Positions 22,867 through 33,067 of a DNA stretch of 64,000 bases are shown piece by piece. Each line of letters begins with the position of its first letter. Within the stretch, counting starts at the first letter, position 1. The translations under genes and the position numbers were made by a program. The notes under the pieces are model-generated. The model saw only the letters and a program-made list of their open reading frames with translations, was not told the origin of the DNA and made no database searches. The stretch is from Janthinobacterium lividum (GTDB lineage Bacteria > Pseudomonadota > Gammaproteobacteria > Burkholderiales > Burkholderiaceae_D): positions 62,001-126,000 of the forward strand of contig NZ_JAAOLY010000003.1 of NCBI RefSeq assembly GCF_011601275.1, written 5' to 3'.

Positions 22867-25365
22867 ATGAAAGCCGACCTGAAAACCTACCGGTCCAAAC
22901 GCAATTTCGCCGTCACGCCCGAGCCTGCCGGAGGCGACAAGGACGCGAACGACGCGCTCACCTTCGTCATCCAGAAGCATTGGGCCAGCCGTTTGCACTA
23001 TGACTTCCGGCTGGAACTCGATGGCACGATGAAAAGCTGGGCCGTGCCGAAAGGGCCCAGCTACGACCCGCGCGACAAGCGCATGGCCGTGCAGGTGGAA
23101 GACCATCCGATTGCGTATGCGAGTTTTGAAGGCACGATCCCCGAAAAACAGTATGGCGCGGGCAAGGTCATCATCTGGGATAAAGGAACGTGGCAGCCCC
23201 AGCCCGCCACGCCCGATGCGCGCAAGGCGCTGGCGGCCGGCGAGCTGAAATTCACCGTGCATGGCCACAAGATGCATGGCAAGTGGGTGCTGGTGCGCAT
23301 GAAAGGCAGGGGAGACAAACGCAGCGAAAAGCAGCCGGCCTGGCTGCTGATCAAGGAAAAAGACGACTACGCACGGCCGGCAGCGGAATTTTCTGTCGTC
23401 GACGAGTTCCCTGACAGCGTCAGGAACAAGGCCATGCCCAAGCGCAAGAAGAGGGCGGACCGCTCCGCAGCGCCCGATGCCGACCTGCCCGCTACCTTGT
23501 CGCCGCAGCTGGCCACCCTCGTCGATACGCCTCCGCCGGATGCGCAAGACTGGATTTTCGAGGTGAAATTCGACGGTTACCGCATCCTCGCGCGTTGCGA
23601 TGGGGAGCAGGTCAGCTTGATGACGCGCAATGGCAACGACTGGACGGCGAAACTGCCGAAGCTGCGGCGATCGCTGGAAAAACTGGGCTTGCCGCCAGGC
23701 TGGTATGACGGTGAAATCGTCGTCAACGACGCCAGCGGCCACCCGGATTTTGGCGCCTTGCAGCGCGCGTTCGATGCGGAAACGACCAGCGACATCGCGT
23801 ATTACCTGTTCGACGTGCCGTATTTCGATGGCCACGATCTGCGGGGACAGCCCGTCGAGGCGCGCAGGGCCTTGCTGCAACAACTGTTGCAGAGCTTGCC
23901 CGCGTCGCCGCTGGTGCGCTTCAGCGACGCGCTCGATGCTGCTCCGCAGCAACTGCTGGCCCACGCCTGCCGCTTGGGGCTGGAAGGGGTGATCGGCAAG
24001 CGGCGCGGCTCGCCCTATGTCACGCGGCGTTCCGGCGACTGGATCAAGCTCAAATGCGGGTTGCGCCAGGAATTCGTCATCGGCGGTTATACGGCGCCGC
24101 AGGGCGCGCGCGAAGGGATCGGTTCACTTTTGCTGGGCGTGCATGATGCGCAAGGCAAGCTGCGCTATGCGGGCAATGTGGGCAGCGGCTTTGACGATGC
24201 CAGCCTGCGCGACTTGCGGCGCCGGCTCGATGCGCTGGCTATCGAGACGAGTCCGTTTGAAGGCAAGGCTGGCGGCGTGCGCCAGCCCATCTGGGTCCAG
24301 CCGCAATTGGTGGCCGAGGTCGGTTTTGCGCAATGGACGAGTGGCGGCGCCGTCCGCCATGCCGTGTTTCACGGCTTGCGCGAGGATAAAAAGCCGGCCG
24401 CCATCGTGCGCGAGCGGGCGCGGCGACTCGACAGGGAGAAGACAATGGAGAGTAAATCCACGCCGGACTGCGTCTTGCCGTCCAGTTTCAAGGTCAGCCA
24501 TGCGGACCGCGTGATCGACAGGGACAGCGGCGCCAGGAAGATCGACCTGGTGTGCTATTACGCACTGGTGGGCAAGCTGATGCTCATGCATTTGCGCGGC
24601 AGGCCCGTGTCGCTGGTGCGCGCGCTATCGGGCGTTGGTGGCGAGCTGTTCTTTCAGAAGCATGTGGAAACGTCGAAGATGCCCGGTGTCAAACAGCTCG
24701 ATGCACGGCTGGACCCGGAACACCCGCCCATGCTGGAAGTGGCCAGCCTGCAGGGGCTATTGTCGGCGGCGCAGTGGAATGTGGTGGAATTTCACACGCA
24801 AAACGCGCTGGCCAGTGCCTACGACACGCCGAATCGCCTGGTATTCGACCTGGACCCGGGCAAGGGCGTGGCCTGGCCGGCCATCCGCGAGGCGGCCGTG
24901 CTGCTGCGCGCCTTTTTGACGGAGCTGGGCTTGCCCGCCTGGCTGAAAACCAGCGGCGGCAAGGGCTTGCATGTGGTCGTGCCGATTCGGCCCAAGCATG
25001 ACTGGGACACGGTAAAGGCGTTCTCGCAAGCCATCGTGGCGCACATGGCGCAGCACATCCCGGAGAGGTTTGTCGTCAAGAGCGGCCCCGCCAACCGCGT
25101 CGGCAAAATCTTCATCGATTATTTACGTAACGGCCGGGGCGCCACCACCGTGTGCGCGTGGTCGGCCCGCACGCGTTCCGGGCTGGGCATTTCCGTGCCG
25201 CTGGCCTGGGAGGAGCTCGACGAGCTGACGGCGGGCGACCAGTGGAACGTGGGCAATGTACACAGCCGCCTCGACGTGGGCAACACGCCGTGGGACGGCT
25301 ATGCGCGCAGCGCGAAAGGTCTCGGTGCTGCCATGAAAAAGCTGGCGTTTACTCCTCCGGCTTGA
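22867..25365 (+). CDS. ligD: Multifunctional DNA ligase D (NHEJ)
   Basis: This 832-residue protein has the three LigD modules. A 3'-phosphoesterase domain spans about 10-165 ([37 protein letters not shown]). The ATP-dependent ligase domain spans about 210-500, with adenylated Lys in K234-F-D-G and an OB-fold ([14 protein letters not shown]). The C-terminal primase-polymerase spans about 540-820 (D661-L-D663 metal ligands; [16 protein letters not shown]). It trims, fills and seals broken ends with Ku, whose gene lies 2.4 kb away. ATG 22867 is the start consistent with homologues. Its 3' end overlaps the convergent kinase gene by 17 bp. Confidence 0.95.
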   Translation: MKADLKTYRSKRNFAVTPEPAGGDKDANDALTFVIQKHWASRLHYDFRLELDGTMKSWAVPKGPSYDPRDKRMAVQVEDHPIAYASFEGTIPEKQYGAGKVIIWDKGTWQPQPATPDARKALAAGELKFTVHGHKMHGKWVLVRMKGRGDKRSEKQPAWLLIKEKDDYARPAAEFSVVDEFPDSVRNKAMPKRKKRADRSAAPDADLPATLSPQLATLVDTPPPDAQDWIFEVKFDGYRILARCDGEQVSLMTRNGNDWTAKLPKLRRSLEKLGLPPGWYDGEIVVNDASGHPDFGALQRAFDAETTSDIAYYLFDVPYFDGHDLRGQPVEARRALLQQLLQSLPASPLVRFSDALDAAPQQLLAHACRLGLEGVIGKRRGSPYVTRRSGDWIKLKCGLRQEFVIGGYTAPQGAREGIGSLLLGVHDAQGKLRYAGNVGSGFDDASLRDLRRRLDALAIETSPFEGKAGGVRQPIWVQPQLVAEVGFAQWTSGGAVRHAVFHGLREDKKPAAIVRERARRLDREKTMESKSTPDCVLPSSFKVSHADRVIDRDSGARKIDLVCYYALVGKLMLMHLRGRPVSLVRALSGVGGELFFQKHVETSKMPGVKQLDARLDPEHPPMLEVASLQGLLSAAQWNVVEFHTQNALASAYDTPNRLVFDLDPGKGVAWPAIREAAVLLRAFLTELGLPAWLKTSGGKGLHVVVPIRPKHDWDTVKAFSQAIVAHMAQHIPERFVVKSGPANRVGKIFIDYLRNGRGATTVCAWSARTRSGLGISVPLAWEELDELTAGDQWNVGNVHSRLDVGNTPWDGYARSAKGLGAAMKKLAFTPPA

Positions 25366-27661
25366 GCGGCAGGGCGGTGCGGGCCAGTTGTAGCGCTTCC
25401 TCGATGGCCGCGTTGAGCAGGGTGATCTCGACGGGTTTGGTCAGGTAGCGGAAAAAGCCCGCCGCCAGGCCGTGCCGGATATCGCCTTTCATGGCGTTGG
25501 CCGTCAGGGCGATGACGGGGATGTGCGCCGTGCGCGTATCGTTGCGCAGGATGCGCTGCGCCTGGTTGCCATTCATGCCGGGCAGGTTGATATCCATCAG
25601 GATGACATCGGGCCGGCGCTCCAGCGCCAGCGCGATGCCCTGGCGCGCGTCGGTGGCCGAGATCATGCGCAGGTGGGGCAGGAAACTGACGATGTCTTCC
25701 ACCAGGCGCAAACTGGCCGGATTATCTTCCACGTACAGCAGCAGCGCCTGTCCGCCGTCACCGTCCCCGGCGTCGCCGGCAGGCTCGGGCAGGTATTCCG
25801 TTTCCGCTAGCCGGCTGGCGGGCGGGGCGGCCGTGGTGCCCAGTTCGATCCAGAACATGCTGCCCACGCCAACGCAGCTGTGCACGCCCATGCTGCCGCC
25901 CATCAGCTCGACCAGGCGCTTGGTGACGACCAGGCCGATGCCCGTGCCTTCCTCGCTGCCCGCCTCCTGTCCCAGGCGGTTAAACGGCTGGAACAGTTCG
26001 GCCATTTGCGCCTCGTCCAGGCCCTTGCCCGTGTCGCGGATGGCGATGCGCACGCGCTGCGCATCGGGCTGAGAAATTTCCAGTTCCACCTTGCCGTCCG
26101 GGCGGTTGTATTTGATGGCGTTCGACAGCAGGTTCAGCAGCACTTGCTTGAGGCGCGTATGGTCAGCCCTGAGCGTCAGCGGCGCGCAAGCGGGAACAAC
26201 CAGGTGGATCTGGCGCTGCTGCGCCTGGTCTTCCACCATCACGCGCACTTCCTCGATCAGCGCGGGCAGCGTCACCGCTTCCATCGACAGGCTCAGACTG
26301 CCTGATTCGATCTTTGCCAGGTCGAGGATTTCATTGATCAGGGTGAGCAGGTGGCGGCCCGAGGTGACGATGTTTTGCACGAAGGCGCGCTTTTGCAGCA
26401 CGGTGGCGGGCAAGGCTTCGTTGGCCAGCAGCTGGGCAAAGCCGAGGATGGCGTTCAGCGGCGTGCGTAGTTCATGCGACATGCTGGTGAGAAAGCGGTC
26501 CTTCGCCTGGCTGGCCCGCTCGAGTTCAATTTTCTGTTCGTTGAGCGTGCGTTCGATGCGCTTGCGCTCGGTGATGTCGCGGATGGCCGACGAGACCAGC
26601 ACGCCCTCGTCCGTTTCCAGCGGCGACAGGCTGATTTCGACGGGAAACTCGGTGCCATCGCGGCGCAAGCCGTACAGTTCCAGCCCCGCGCCCATGGAGC
26701 GGGCGCGCGGCGCCGTGGAAAAGCTCTGACGGTGGCGCGGATGATCGTGGGCGTAGCGGGCCGGGATCAGCACTTCCACGTTGCGCCCCAGCAGCTCTGC
26801 GCGCGAATAGCCGAACAGGCGCTCCGTTTGCGAATTGACGAGCACGATCTCGCCATCGCCGTTGACGATGACGATGGCGTCCGGCGCCGATTCGAGCAAG
26901 CCGCGGAACTTCTGCTCGGCCCGGCGGCGGTCGCTGACGTCGCGGATGGCGCTGATGACGAAGGTGCCGATCTCCGTCTGGATCGGCGACAGGCTGATTT
27001 CCACGGGGAACTCGATGTTGTCCTTGCGGACGCCCAGCAATTCCAGGTCGGCGCCCATGGTGCGCGTACGCGGCTGGTCGAAATAGCGCGAACGGTGCGC
27101 CACGTGCGAATGGCGCAGGCGTTGCGGCAGCAGGCTATCGATTTGCCTGCCGTTCAATTCGCCTTCCGCGTAGCCGAACAGGCGCTGCGCCTGCTGGTTG
27201 GCCAGCACGATGGCGCCCGTGGCATTGACCATGATGACGCTGTCCGGCGTCGATTCGAACAGCACGCGGTAGCGCACGTCGACGAACTGGGCGTCGCGCG
27301 CCGCCTTCAGCAAGGTCGTGTCCTTCATGGTGGAAATCAGGTAGCGGGTGGCGCCCACACCGGCCTGTGCCGTCTGGCACGCGACGTCGACGTAGATGAG
27401 CTCACCATCCTTGCGCCTCCGCAGCGATTCGCGGTCGTAGCTGCCGTGCAAGGCCAGCTGCTCGTCGATCATCGGGGATGCTTCGGCCTGTCCCGGCAAG
27501 GAAATCAGCTCCCACAGCGTGCGGCCCAGCGCTTCGTCGCTGGCATAGCCGAAAATGCGCTGCGCCTCGGCCGTCCAGCGCACGACGGCATGCTCTTCGT
27601 TCGTGATGACAACGCCGCCAGGGGCGCCGTTGAGGATAAGCTGATCTAACTCGGCATCCAT
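25349..27661 (-). CDS. Soluble PAS-PAS-PAS hybrid histidine kinase
   Basis: This 770-residue protein has no membrane segments. Three PAS domains (about 1-115, 125-245, 250-370) precede HisKA (about 395-460; [19 protein letters not shown]), HATPase (about 505-615) and a C-terminal receiver (about 645-760; LLYVEDN and [14 protein letters not shown]). PAS2 and PAS3 share an R-x-R-x-MGA-x-LEL core followed by [10 protein letters not shown], pointing to an internal duplication. The start at 27661 has CGGGA upstream; ATG 27709 would add 16 residues and lacks a ribosome site. It lies between ligD and ku and likely senses a cytoplasmic cue. Output partner unknown. Confidence 0.88.
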   Translation of the reverse strand: MDAELDQLILNGAPGGVVITNEEHAVVRWTAEAQRIFGYASDEALGRTLWELISLPGQAEASPMIDEQLALHGSYDRESLRRRKDGELIYVDVACQTAQAGVGATRYLISTMKDTTLLKAARDAQFVDVRYRVLFESTPDSVIMVNATGAIVLANQQAQRLFGYAEGELNGRQIDSLLPQRLRHSHVAHRSRYFDQPRTRTMGADLELLGVRKDNIEFPVEISLSPIQTEIGTFVISAIRDVSDRRRAEQKFRGLLESAPDAIVIVNGDGEIVLVNSQTERLFGYSRAELLGRNVEVLIPARYAHDHPRHRQSFSTAPRARSMGAGLELYGLRRDGTEFPVEISLSPLETDEGVLVSSAIRDITERKRIERTLNEQKIELERASQAKDRFLTSMSHELRTPLNAILGFAQLLANEALPATVLQKRAFVQNIVTSGRHLLTLINEILDLAKIESGSLSLSMEAVTLPALIEEVRVMVEDQAQQRQIHLVVPACAPLTLRADHTRLKQVLLNLLSNAIKYNRPDGKVELEISQPDAQRVRIAIRDTGKGLDEAQMAELFQPFNRLGQEAGSEEGTGIGLVVTKRLVELMGGSMGVHSCVGVGSMFWIELGTTAAPPASRLAETEYLPEPAGDAGDGDGGQALLLYVEDNPASLRLVEDIVSFLPHLRMISATDARQGIALALERRPDVILMDINLPGMNGNQAQRILRNDTRTAHIPVIALTANAMKGDIRHGLAAGFFRYLTKPVEITLLNAAIEEALQLARTALPLKPEE

Positions 27662-27781
27662 TTTTTCCCGCACGCATGACAAGGCTTGCCGGGTGGCAGG
27701 CCAGTGCATAACGTAGCGAGAAGCCTGATCAAAGTCAATGCATTTATATTGTTGAAGATTCTCCTGGCTGCGAGGCGTGTT

Positions 27782-28657
27782 TCAGGCCGCCTTGCGCCTG
27801 GAAGGCGGCGGTTTGCGGGTAGTGGACGAGGCCGCGCGCTTGCGGGCCGGCGCGGCCGGCGCTTTCTTGCCCAGGCTTTGCTGCAGCAGGGCCACCAGGT
27901 CGATCACGTTGCTGCCGTGCTCTTCTTCCGGCTCGGGCGCGGGCGGCGTGATGGTCTTGGTCTGTTTGGCCTTGATTTTCTTTTTCACCAGCGCCAGCAC
28001 GTCTTCGCGGTAACTGTCGTGGTATTGCCCGGGTTCCCACGCTTCGCTCATGCCTTCCACCAGCGACAGGGCCATCTTGAGTTCCTTGTCGGAAATGCCC
28101 GCCGCTTTCAGGGTGCTGGCGGGCAAATCAAGGTCGTCCGTGGGGCGGATTTCATCGGCATAGCGCAAGGTGTTGAGCACGATGGCGTCGCCCACGCACA
28201 CGAGTGCGCACAAATGCTGCTTGGTGCGCATGACCACGCTGGCGATGCCCACTTTATTGGCCTTGCGCAAGGTTTCGCGCAGCAGGGCATAGACTTTCTC
28301 GCCGCCCTTGGCAGGCAGCAAATAATACGGGTGCTCGTAAAAGGTCAACGGCACCTCAAGCGCATCGACAAAGGTCAATATGTCGATGGTTTGCGTGGCC
28401 TTCACATTGGCTTGCCGTAAATCTTCCTCGGACAGCACCACGTACTCATCCGTCTTGTATTCATAGCCCTTGATGATGTCGTCCCATTCGACTTCCTTGC
28501 CCGTCTTCTTGTTGTAGCGCTTGTAGCCGATGGGCGCGAAGTCGCGCCGGTCCAGCATGGACAAGTCCAGTTCATGGTCGAGACTGGCTGAAACCAGCTC
28601 GACGGGGATGTGCACGAGGCCGAAGCTGATGGCGCCTTTCCACAGTGCGCGCGCCAT
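27782..28657 (-). CDS. ku: Ku protein (NHEJ end-binding)
   Basis: This 291-residue bacterial Ku starts with MARALWKGAISFGLVHIPVELVSA, typical of the family. It contains the core beta-barrel/bridge region (RYNKKTGKEVEWDDIIKGYEY, YYLLPAKGGEKVYALLRETL). It ends in a basic Lys/Arg/Ala/Pro-rich tail (about 240-291), as in Ku proteins that bind DNA and recruit LigD. Ku homodimers encircle double-strand break ends. It begins 3 bp after the SDR gene, so the two are cotranscribed. Confidence 0.95.
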   Translation of the reverse strand: MARALWKGAISFGLVHIPVELVSASLDHELDLSMLDRRDFAPIGYKRYNKKTGKEVEWDDIIKGYEYKTDEYVVLSEEDLRQANVKATQTIDILTFVDALEVPLTFYEHPYYLLPAKGGEKVYALLRETLRKANKVGIASVVMRTKQHLCALVCVGDAIVLNTLRYADEIRPTDDLDLPASTLKAAGISDKELKMALSLVEGMSEAWEPGQYHDSYREDVLALVKKKIKAKQTKTITPPAPEPEEEHGSNVIDLVALLQQSLGKKAPAAPARKRAASSTTRKPPPSRRKAA

Positions 28658-28660
28658 CGC

Positions 28661-29647
28661 TTATTCCCCCACGCTGCCGGTGACGGGCAGGACGATGCCG
28701 CTGATGTAGCTGGAACAGGCGGGCGAAGCCAGGAAGACGTAGGCGGGCGACAGTTCTTCCGGCTGGGCAGGGCGGCGCATGTCCGTGTCCTGGCCGAATT
28801 TCTGGATGTCCTCGGGCGATTTGTCGGCCGGATTGAGCGGCGTCCAGACGGGCCCGGGCGCGATGGCGTTGACGCGGATGCCCTTGTCGAGCAAATTGCC
28901 GGCCAGCGCCATGGTAAATGCATGGATGGCGCCCTTGGTGGTGGAATAGTCGAGCAAGTGCTTCGAGCCTTGCAATCCCGTCACGGAACCCGTGTTGATG
29001 ATGGACGCGCCGCGCTGCAAATGGGGCAGCACGGCCTTGGCCATGTGAAAGTAACCGTAGACATTGGTTTTCATGGTGAGGTCGAAGCGTTCCTCGCTCA
29101 GGTCGAGCAAGGACTCCGCGTGTTCCTGGAAGGCGGCGTTGTTCACCAGCACATCGATATGCGTGAACTTGGCCATCACCTGGCTGACGGCTTGCTGGCA
29201 AAACCCCTGGTCGCGCACGTCGCCGGGAATCAGGAGACAGTTTTGGCCTTCCGCTTCCACGTAGCGCTTCGTTTCGTGGGCGTCTTCATGCTCGTTCAGG
29301 TAAATGATGGCGACATCGGCCCCTTCGCGCGCGTACAGCACGGCCACGGCGCGGCCGATGCCCGAATCGCCGCCCGTGATGACGGCCACCATGCCGGCCA
29401 GCTTGCCGCTGCCGCAGTAGTCGGGCGCCAGGAAGCGGGGTTTGAGCTGCATCTGTCCTTCGATGCCCGGCTTGTCCAGATGCTGGGCGGGCAGGGGCGG
29501 GACAGGCTGGCTGCCGTGGCCCGTCTGCACGGGCTGCTTGCTTTCCTTGCCGGATTTGGCGGCATCGCGCTGCTTATCGTTATGGTCCTGTTCCTGTTGG
29601 ATGCTGCGCTGCAAATTGCCGGCGGACTGGTCCTTGTTCTCGTTCAT
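28661..29647 (-). CDS. SDR-family oxidoreductase (general-stress type)
   Basis: This 328-residue protein belongs to the extended SDR group of YghA/general stress protein 39-like enzymes. These carry an N-terminal Gln/Pro-rich extension (LPAQHLDKPGIEGQMQLKPRF). NAD(P) binding: VITGGDSGIGRAVAV; NNA motif: VLVNNAAFQ; catalytic S...Y-x-x-x-K (DYSTTKGAI). Start 29647 follows a strong AGGAGG. It is cotranscribed with ku, an unusual pairing that suggests a stress operon, and is divergent from the TetR gene. Substrate unknown. Confidence 0.9.
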   Translation of the reverse strand: MNENKDQSAGNLQRSIQQEQDHNDKQRDAAKSGKESKQPVQTGHGSQPVPPLPAQHLDKPGIEGQMQLKPRFLAPDYCGSGKLAGMVAVITGGDSGIGRAVAVLYAREGADVAIIYLNEHEDAHETKRYVEAEGQNCLLIPGDVRDQGFCQQAVSQVMAKFTHIDVLVNNAAFQEHAESLLDLSEERFDLTMKTNVYGYFHMAKAVLPHLQRGASIINTGSVTGLQGSKHLLDYSTTKGAIHAFTMALAGNLLDKGIRVNAIAPGPVWTPLNPADKSPEDIQKFGQDTDMRRPAQPEELSPAYVFLASPACSSYISGIVLPVTGSVGE

Positions 29648-29753
29648 GCTGGCCTCCTTGTAAACGAAGGTCCAGTATCGGCGCGGCATGCGCATCACAC
29701 GGTGCGCTTGCTAACAGAGTGGCGCAAACGGGCGCAAAGTTATATGATGGTTG

Positions 29754-29763
29754 ACATAAATGT
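29754..29763. promoter_or_regulatory. Short palindrome between the SDR-ku operon and TetR
   Basis: ACAT-AA-ATGT sits 11 bp before the TetR ATG in the 127-bp divergent region. It is a candidate autoregulatory operator, but the arms are only 4 bp. Confidence 0.25.
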
Positions 29764-29774
29764 AGGAGGGCAGC

Positions 29775-30344
29775 ATGAAAGTAAGCAGGGAGCAGGCGGC
29801 GCTGAACCGCGAGCGCATCGTGGAGGTGGCGGCCAGATTGTTCCGCGAAAAGGGCTATGACGGCATCGGCGTGGCGGACCTGATGAAGAACGCGGGCCTC
29901 ACGCATGGCGGCTTCTATGGCCATTTCGCGTCCAAGGAAGACTTGATGATCGAGGCGTGCCAGCATGCCCTGGAGAAATCGCTGGAAGGCTGGCGGGCGA
30001 AAGTCGCCAGCGATCCGCAACGGGCGCTGCCGGCGATTATCGACAACTACCTGACCACCCGGCACCGCGACCAGCCCGGCGGCGGCTGCCCGGCGGCGGC
30101 CATGGGCGTCGATGCGGCGCGCATGTCGCCCGGCGCGCGTCCCGTCTTTGCCAAGGCGACGCAGCAGCAGTTCGCGCTGCTGGAAGGCTTGCTGCCCGAA
30201 GGCGCGCCGGAAGAACGGCGCCGGCAGGCGATCGCCACGTTTGCCGCCATGGTGGGCGCCATGGTGCTGGCGCGCTGCGTCGATGACGAGGTGTTATCGG
30301 CGGAAATCCTCGACGCCGTGAAGGTGCAATTGCTGCAAGAGTAA
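29775..30344 (+). CDS. TetR-family transcriptional regulator
   Basis: This 189-residue repressor has an N-terminal HTH (about 15-60; RERIVEVAARLFREKGYDGIGVADLMKNAGLTHGGFYGHFASKEDL) characteristic of the LmrA/YxaF-like subgroup. The C-terminal ligand domain includes GGGCPAAAMGVD. Start: ATG after GGAGGG. It is divergent from the SDR-ku operon and is the obvious candidate to control it. Control of ku by a small-molecule repressor would be unusual; this is inferred only from gene order. Confidence 0.9.
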   Translation: MKVSREQAALNRERIVEVAARLFREKGYDGIGVADLMKNAGLTHGGFYGHFASKEDLMIEACQHALEKSLEGWRAKVASDPQRALPAIIDNYLTTRHRDQPGGGCPAAAMGVDAARMSPGARPVFAKATQQQFALLEGLLPEGAPEERRRQAIATFAAMVGAMVLARCVDDEVLSAEILDAVKVQLLQE

Positions 30345-30411
30345 GCACATCCCCCTGTCAGCCGGCCTCGTCGCATGATAGGCTTCGGTTTTCAGATTTT
30401 GGGATCTCATC

Positions 30412-32052
30412 ATGCTGCTTTGGCTCAGGCAATACCGGCGTCCTCTGTTGGCCGGGGACATCACTGCCGGTATCGTTGTCGCCATGATGATGGTGCCGCA
30501 AGGCATGGCCTACGCCTTGGTGGCCGGCTTGCCGCCCGTGGTGGGCATCTACGCCAGCATCCTGCCGCCCGTGCTATACGCCTTGTTCGGCAGTAGCATG
30601 ACGCAATCGGTGGGGCCCATGGCCATCGTTTCCCTGATGACGGCCGCGGCACTGGCGCCGCTGGCCGACCCCGGTTCCTCCCTCTACATCGTGCTGGCCG
30701 CCCAGCTGGCCTTCATCAGTGGCCTCGTCCTGCTGCTGTGCGGCGTGCTGCGCCTGGGTTTCATGGCCAGCTTTTTATCGCGCCCCGTGATCAGCGGTTT
30801 CAGCAATGGCGCCGCGATCCTGATCATCTGGGGGCAAATCACACCGCTCCTGGGCGCCACCTGGCCCCACTGGCATACGCCCAGCCTCGTGCTCGGACTG
30901 TCCGGCCTGCTGTTCCTGTGGCTGGCCAAGCGCTATCTGTCGCGTCTGCTGCAGCGCTGCGGCTTGAACAAGGTGGCGGCCGACGTGGGCGCGCGCCTGG
31001 CACCGATGGCACTGGTGCTGGCCGGCATCGCGCTGGTGTCTTATTGCGGCCTGGAAGCGATGGGCGTGCAGACGACGGGCCATGTGCCCAGCGGCTTGCC
31101 GGGCCTGAACCTGGCCACCTCGAGCGCCCATTGGCGCACCTTGCTGTCGCCGGCGCTCTTGATCGCCTTCATCATCTTTTTGATGAGCATGTCCGCCGCT
31201 CAGACCCTGGCGCAAAAGCGCGGTGAAAAATTGCATACAAACTGTGAACTGCTGGGTCTGGGCGCGGCCAACGTGGCCAGCGCGCTGTCGGGCGGCTTCC
31301 CCGTCACTGGCTCGATCTCGCGCTCGGCCGTCAATTTCCAGGCGGGCGCCAACACACCCCTGGCCAGCATCATTACGGCGGGACTGCTCGCGCTGGCGCT
31401 GGTGGCGCCCACGGGCTGGCTGGCGCTGTTGCCGCTGCCCGTGCTGGCGGCCACCATCATCTTTGCCGTCAGCAGCCTGCTGGACTGGGACACCTTGAAA
31501 CTGTCGTGGCGCTACGACCGCAGCGATGCGCTGGCCCTGCTGGCGACGACGGCCGGCGTGCTGGTGCTGGGCGTGGAAGCGGGCGTGGTGATCGGCGTGC
31601 TGCTGTCGATGGGCACGTTGATCTGGCGCGCCAGCCGCCCGCACATCGCCGTGCTGGGGCGTATCCCGAACAGCGAGCACTTCCGCAACGTGGAGCGCTA
31701 TGAAGCGCAAACCCTGCCCGACGTCTTGCTGCTGCGCATCGATGCGGGCCTGTTCTTCGGCAACGTGGAAGCCGTCACGGAGCGCGTGGAAGACGAGTTG
31801 CGGGGCCACCCGACGGCGCGCCACCTGGTGCTGGTACTGTCGGCCGTCAACCAGATCGACAGCACGGCCTTGCTGGGCTTGATCGAACTCAACAGCACGC
31901 TGGCCAAGCGCGGCATCAGCCTGAACCTGGCCGAAGTGAAGGGTCCGGTGATGGACCGCTTGCGCCAGAGCAGCCTGCTGCACGACCTGAGCGGCAAGCT
32001 GTACCTGAGCACGGCGCTGGCGACAAACGACTTGAGTGGAGAAAACGCATGA
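30412..32052 (+). CDS. SulP-family inorganic anion transporter
   Basis: This 546-residue inner-membrane protein has the SLC26/SulP layout. About 10-12 transmembrane segments follow the signature DITAGIVVAMMMVPQGMAYALVAGLPPVVGIYAS. SALSGGFPVTGSISRSAVNFQAGA marks the core. A cytoplasmic STAS domain lies at the C-terminus (about 435-546; VLSAVNQIDSTALLGL). Substrates in the family include sulfate, bicarbonate and dicarboxylates. No carbonic anhydrase domain or gene is nearby. It overlaps the Imm1-like gene by 4 bp, an unexpected partner. Confidence 0.93.
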   Translation: MLLWLRQYRRPLLAGDITAGIVVAMMMVPQGMAYALVAGLPPVVGIYASILPPVLYALFGSSMTQSVGPMAIVSLMTAAALAPLADPGSSLYIVLAAQLAFISGLVLLLCGVLRLGFMASFLSRPVISGFSNGAAILIIWGQITPLLGATWPHWHTPSLVLGLSGLLFLWLAKRYLSRLLQRCGLNKVAADVGARLAPMALVLAGIALVSYCGLEAMGVQTTGHVPSGLPGLNLATSSAHWRTLLSPALLIAFIIFLMSMSAAQTLAQKRGEKLHTNCELLGLGAANVASALSGGFPVTGSISRSAVNFQAGANTPLASIITAGLLALALVAPTGWLALLPLPVLAATIIFAVSSLLDWDTLKLSWRYDRSDALALLATTAGVLVLGVEAGVVIGVLLSMGTLIWRASRPHIAVLGRIPNSEHFRNVERYEAQTLPDVLLLRIDAGLFFGNVEAVTERVEDELRGHPTARHLVLVLSAVNQIDSTALLGLIELNSTLAKRGISLNLAEVKGPVMDRLRQSSLLHDLSGKLYLSTALATNDLSGENA

Positions 32053-32438
32053 CAATGGAACTCAATTTGCATGGCCAAGCGCGTGCGATCGACAGCGTGC
32101 TGGCGCTGGAACAGGCGCTGCTTGAGGCGCGCGCCCTGGCGCAATGTGAGCTGTGGCTGACCCGTGCCGTGGATGCGGAACAGGGCCCGGCCCTGTGCAT
32201 GCTGCGCAATGGAAAGAATGCCTGGTTGATGTATCTGTCCGGGCAGGATGACTTGAGTTTTCATACGCTGGGCGACGAGGAGGCGCAGGGCACGTGCAGC
32301 TATCTGCTGGCCAACGGCCAGGTCGATGAATACCCGGAGGCGTGGTGCGTGGACGTGGAACAGTGCCAGCGCGCCTGTGTCGCGTTTTTCAGGACGGGCG
32401 GCGCGCGGCCGGCCGCCATCGCGTGGCAGGCCGATTGA
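32049..32438 (+). CDS. Imm1-family immunity-like protein
   Basis: This 129-residue protein fits the Imm1 pattern: CMLRNGKNAWLMYLSGQDDLSFHT, then SYLLANGQVDEYPEAWCVDVEQCQRACVAFFRTGGARPAAIAW. The N-G-Q-x-D-E-Y-P and final P-x-x-I-x-W elements are diagnostic. Imm1 proteins neutralise deaminase-type polymorphic toxins, but no toxin ORF is adjacent. Its start overlaps the SulP stop (ATGA). Confidence 0.7.
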   Translation: MTMELNLHGQARAIDSVLALEQALLEARALAQCELWLTRAVDAEQGPALCMLRNGKNAWLMYLSGQDDLSFHTLGDEEAQGTCSYLLANGQVDEYPEAWCVDVEQCQRACVAFFRTGGARPAAIAWQAD

Positions 32439-32439
32439 G

Positions 32440-32700
32440 ATGCCGCAAACCATCATCGCCGACATCGACAGGGACTTGCTGGCCGCGCTGGACGCCAGGG
32501 CAGGTTTGCTCACGCTGCACGCCATCCTGCTGCGCTACCAGGCCAGCGGCGTGACGGCCGCGCAGGTGGCAAGCTTGCTGCACGAACTGCGCCCCGCCAC
32601 GCAGGAGGGCGCGCTGGACGACGTGATACTCGACGCCCTCGACATCGTGACGGGCTGGTGCGGGCCGCAGTTACGGGTTTGGAGCGATCATGCATCCTGA
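32440..32700 (+). CDS. Hypothetical protein (86 aa)
   Basis: This 86-residue, mostly helical acidic protein starts 1 bp after the Imm1-like stop. It has LLAALDARAGLLTLHAILLRYQASGVTAAQVASLL and a C-terminal CGPQLRVW. I recognise no family. The dense spacing and 11-bp overlap with the DUF2750 gene make it a member of the SulP-Imm1 operon. It could be a further small immunity protein. Confidence 0.55.
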   Translation: MPQTIIADIDRDLLAALDARAGLLTLHAILLRYQASGVTAAQVASLLHELRPATQEGALDDVILDALDIVTGWCGPQLRVWSDHAS

Positions 32701-33067
32701 AAAAAACAGGCAAGTGGCAGAGTTGTCGACGCCACGGCGCTTTGCCTATTTTGTGCGCAAGGTGGTCGACACGCAGCAAGTGTGGGGCTTGCACCATAAC
32801 GGCTGGGCCACGGCGCAAGCCCATGGCCACGTCGCTATCCCATTCTGGCCGGAAACCGCATTCGCGCAAGCGTGTGCCAGCGGCGACTGGGCGGATTTCC
32901 AGCCGCGCGCCATTGCGCTCGAAGACTTTCTGAACAAATGGCTGCCCGGCATGGCGAGCAATGGCCAGCTGGCTTTCGTATTTCCCGTACCGCAAGGCAG
33001 CGCCAGCATCGCGGCGCCTGCTGACTTGCTTGCCGACCTGCGAGATGAAACCAGACAATATGAATAA
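32690..33067 (+). CDS. DUF2750 domain protein
   Basis: This 125-residue protein matches DUF2750: RRFAYFVRKVVDTQQVWGLHHNGWATA, IPFWPETAFAQACASGDWADFQPRAIALEDFLNKWLPGM, AFVFPVPQGSA. The family has no characterised activity but often occurs with immunity-type genes. It overlaps the 86-residue gene upstream by 11 bp and the 57-residue gene downstream by 8 bp. Confidence 0.8.
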   Translation: MHPEKNRQVAELSTPRRFAYFVRKVVDTQQVWGLHHNGWATAQAHGHVAIPFWPETAFAQACASGDWADFQPRAIALEDFLNKWLPGMASNGQLAFVFPVPQGSASIAAPADLLADLRDETRQYE

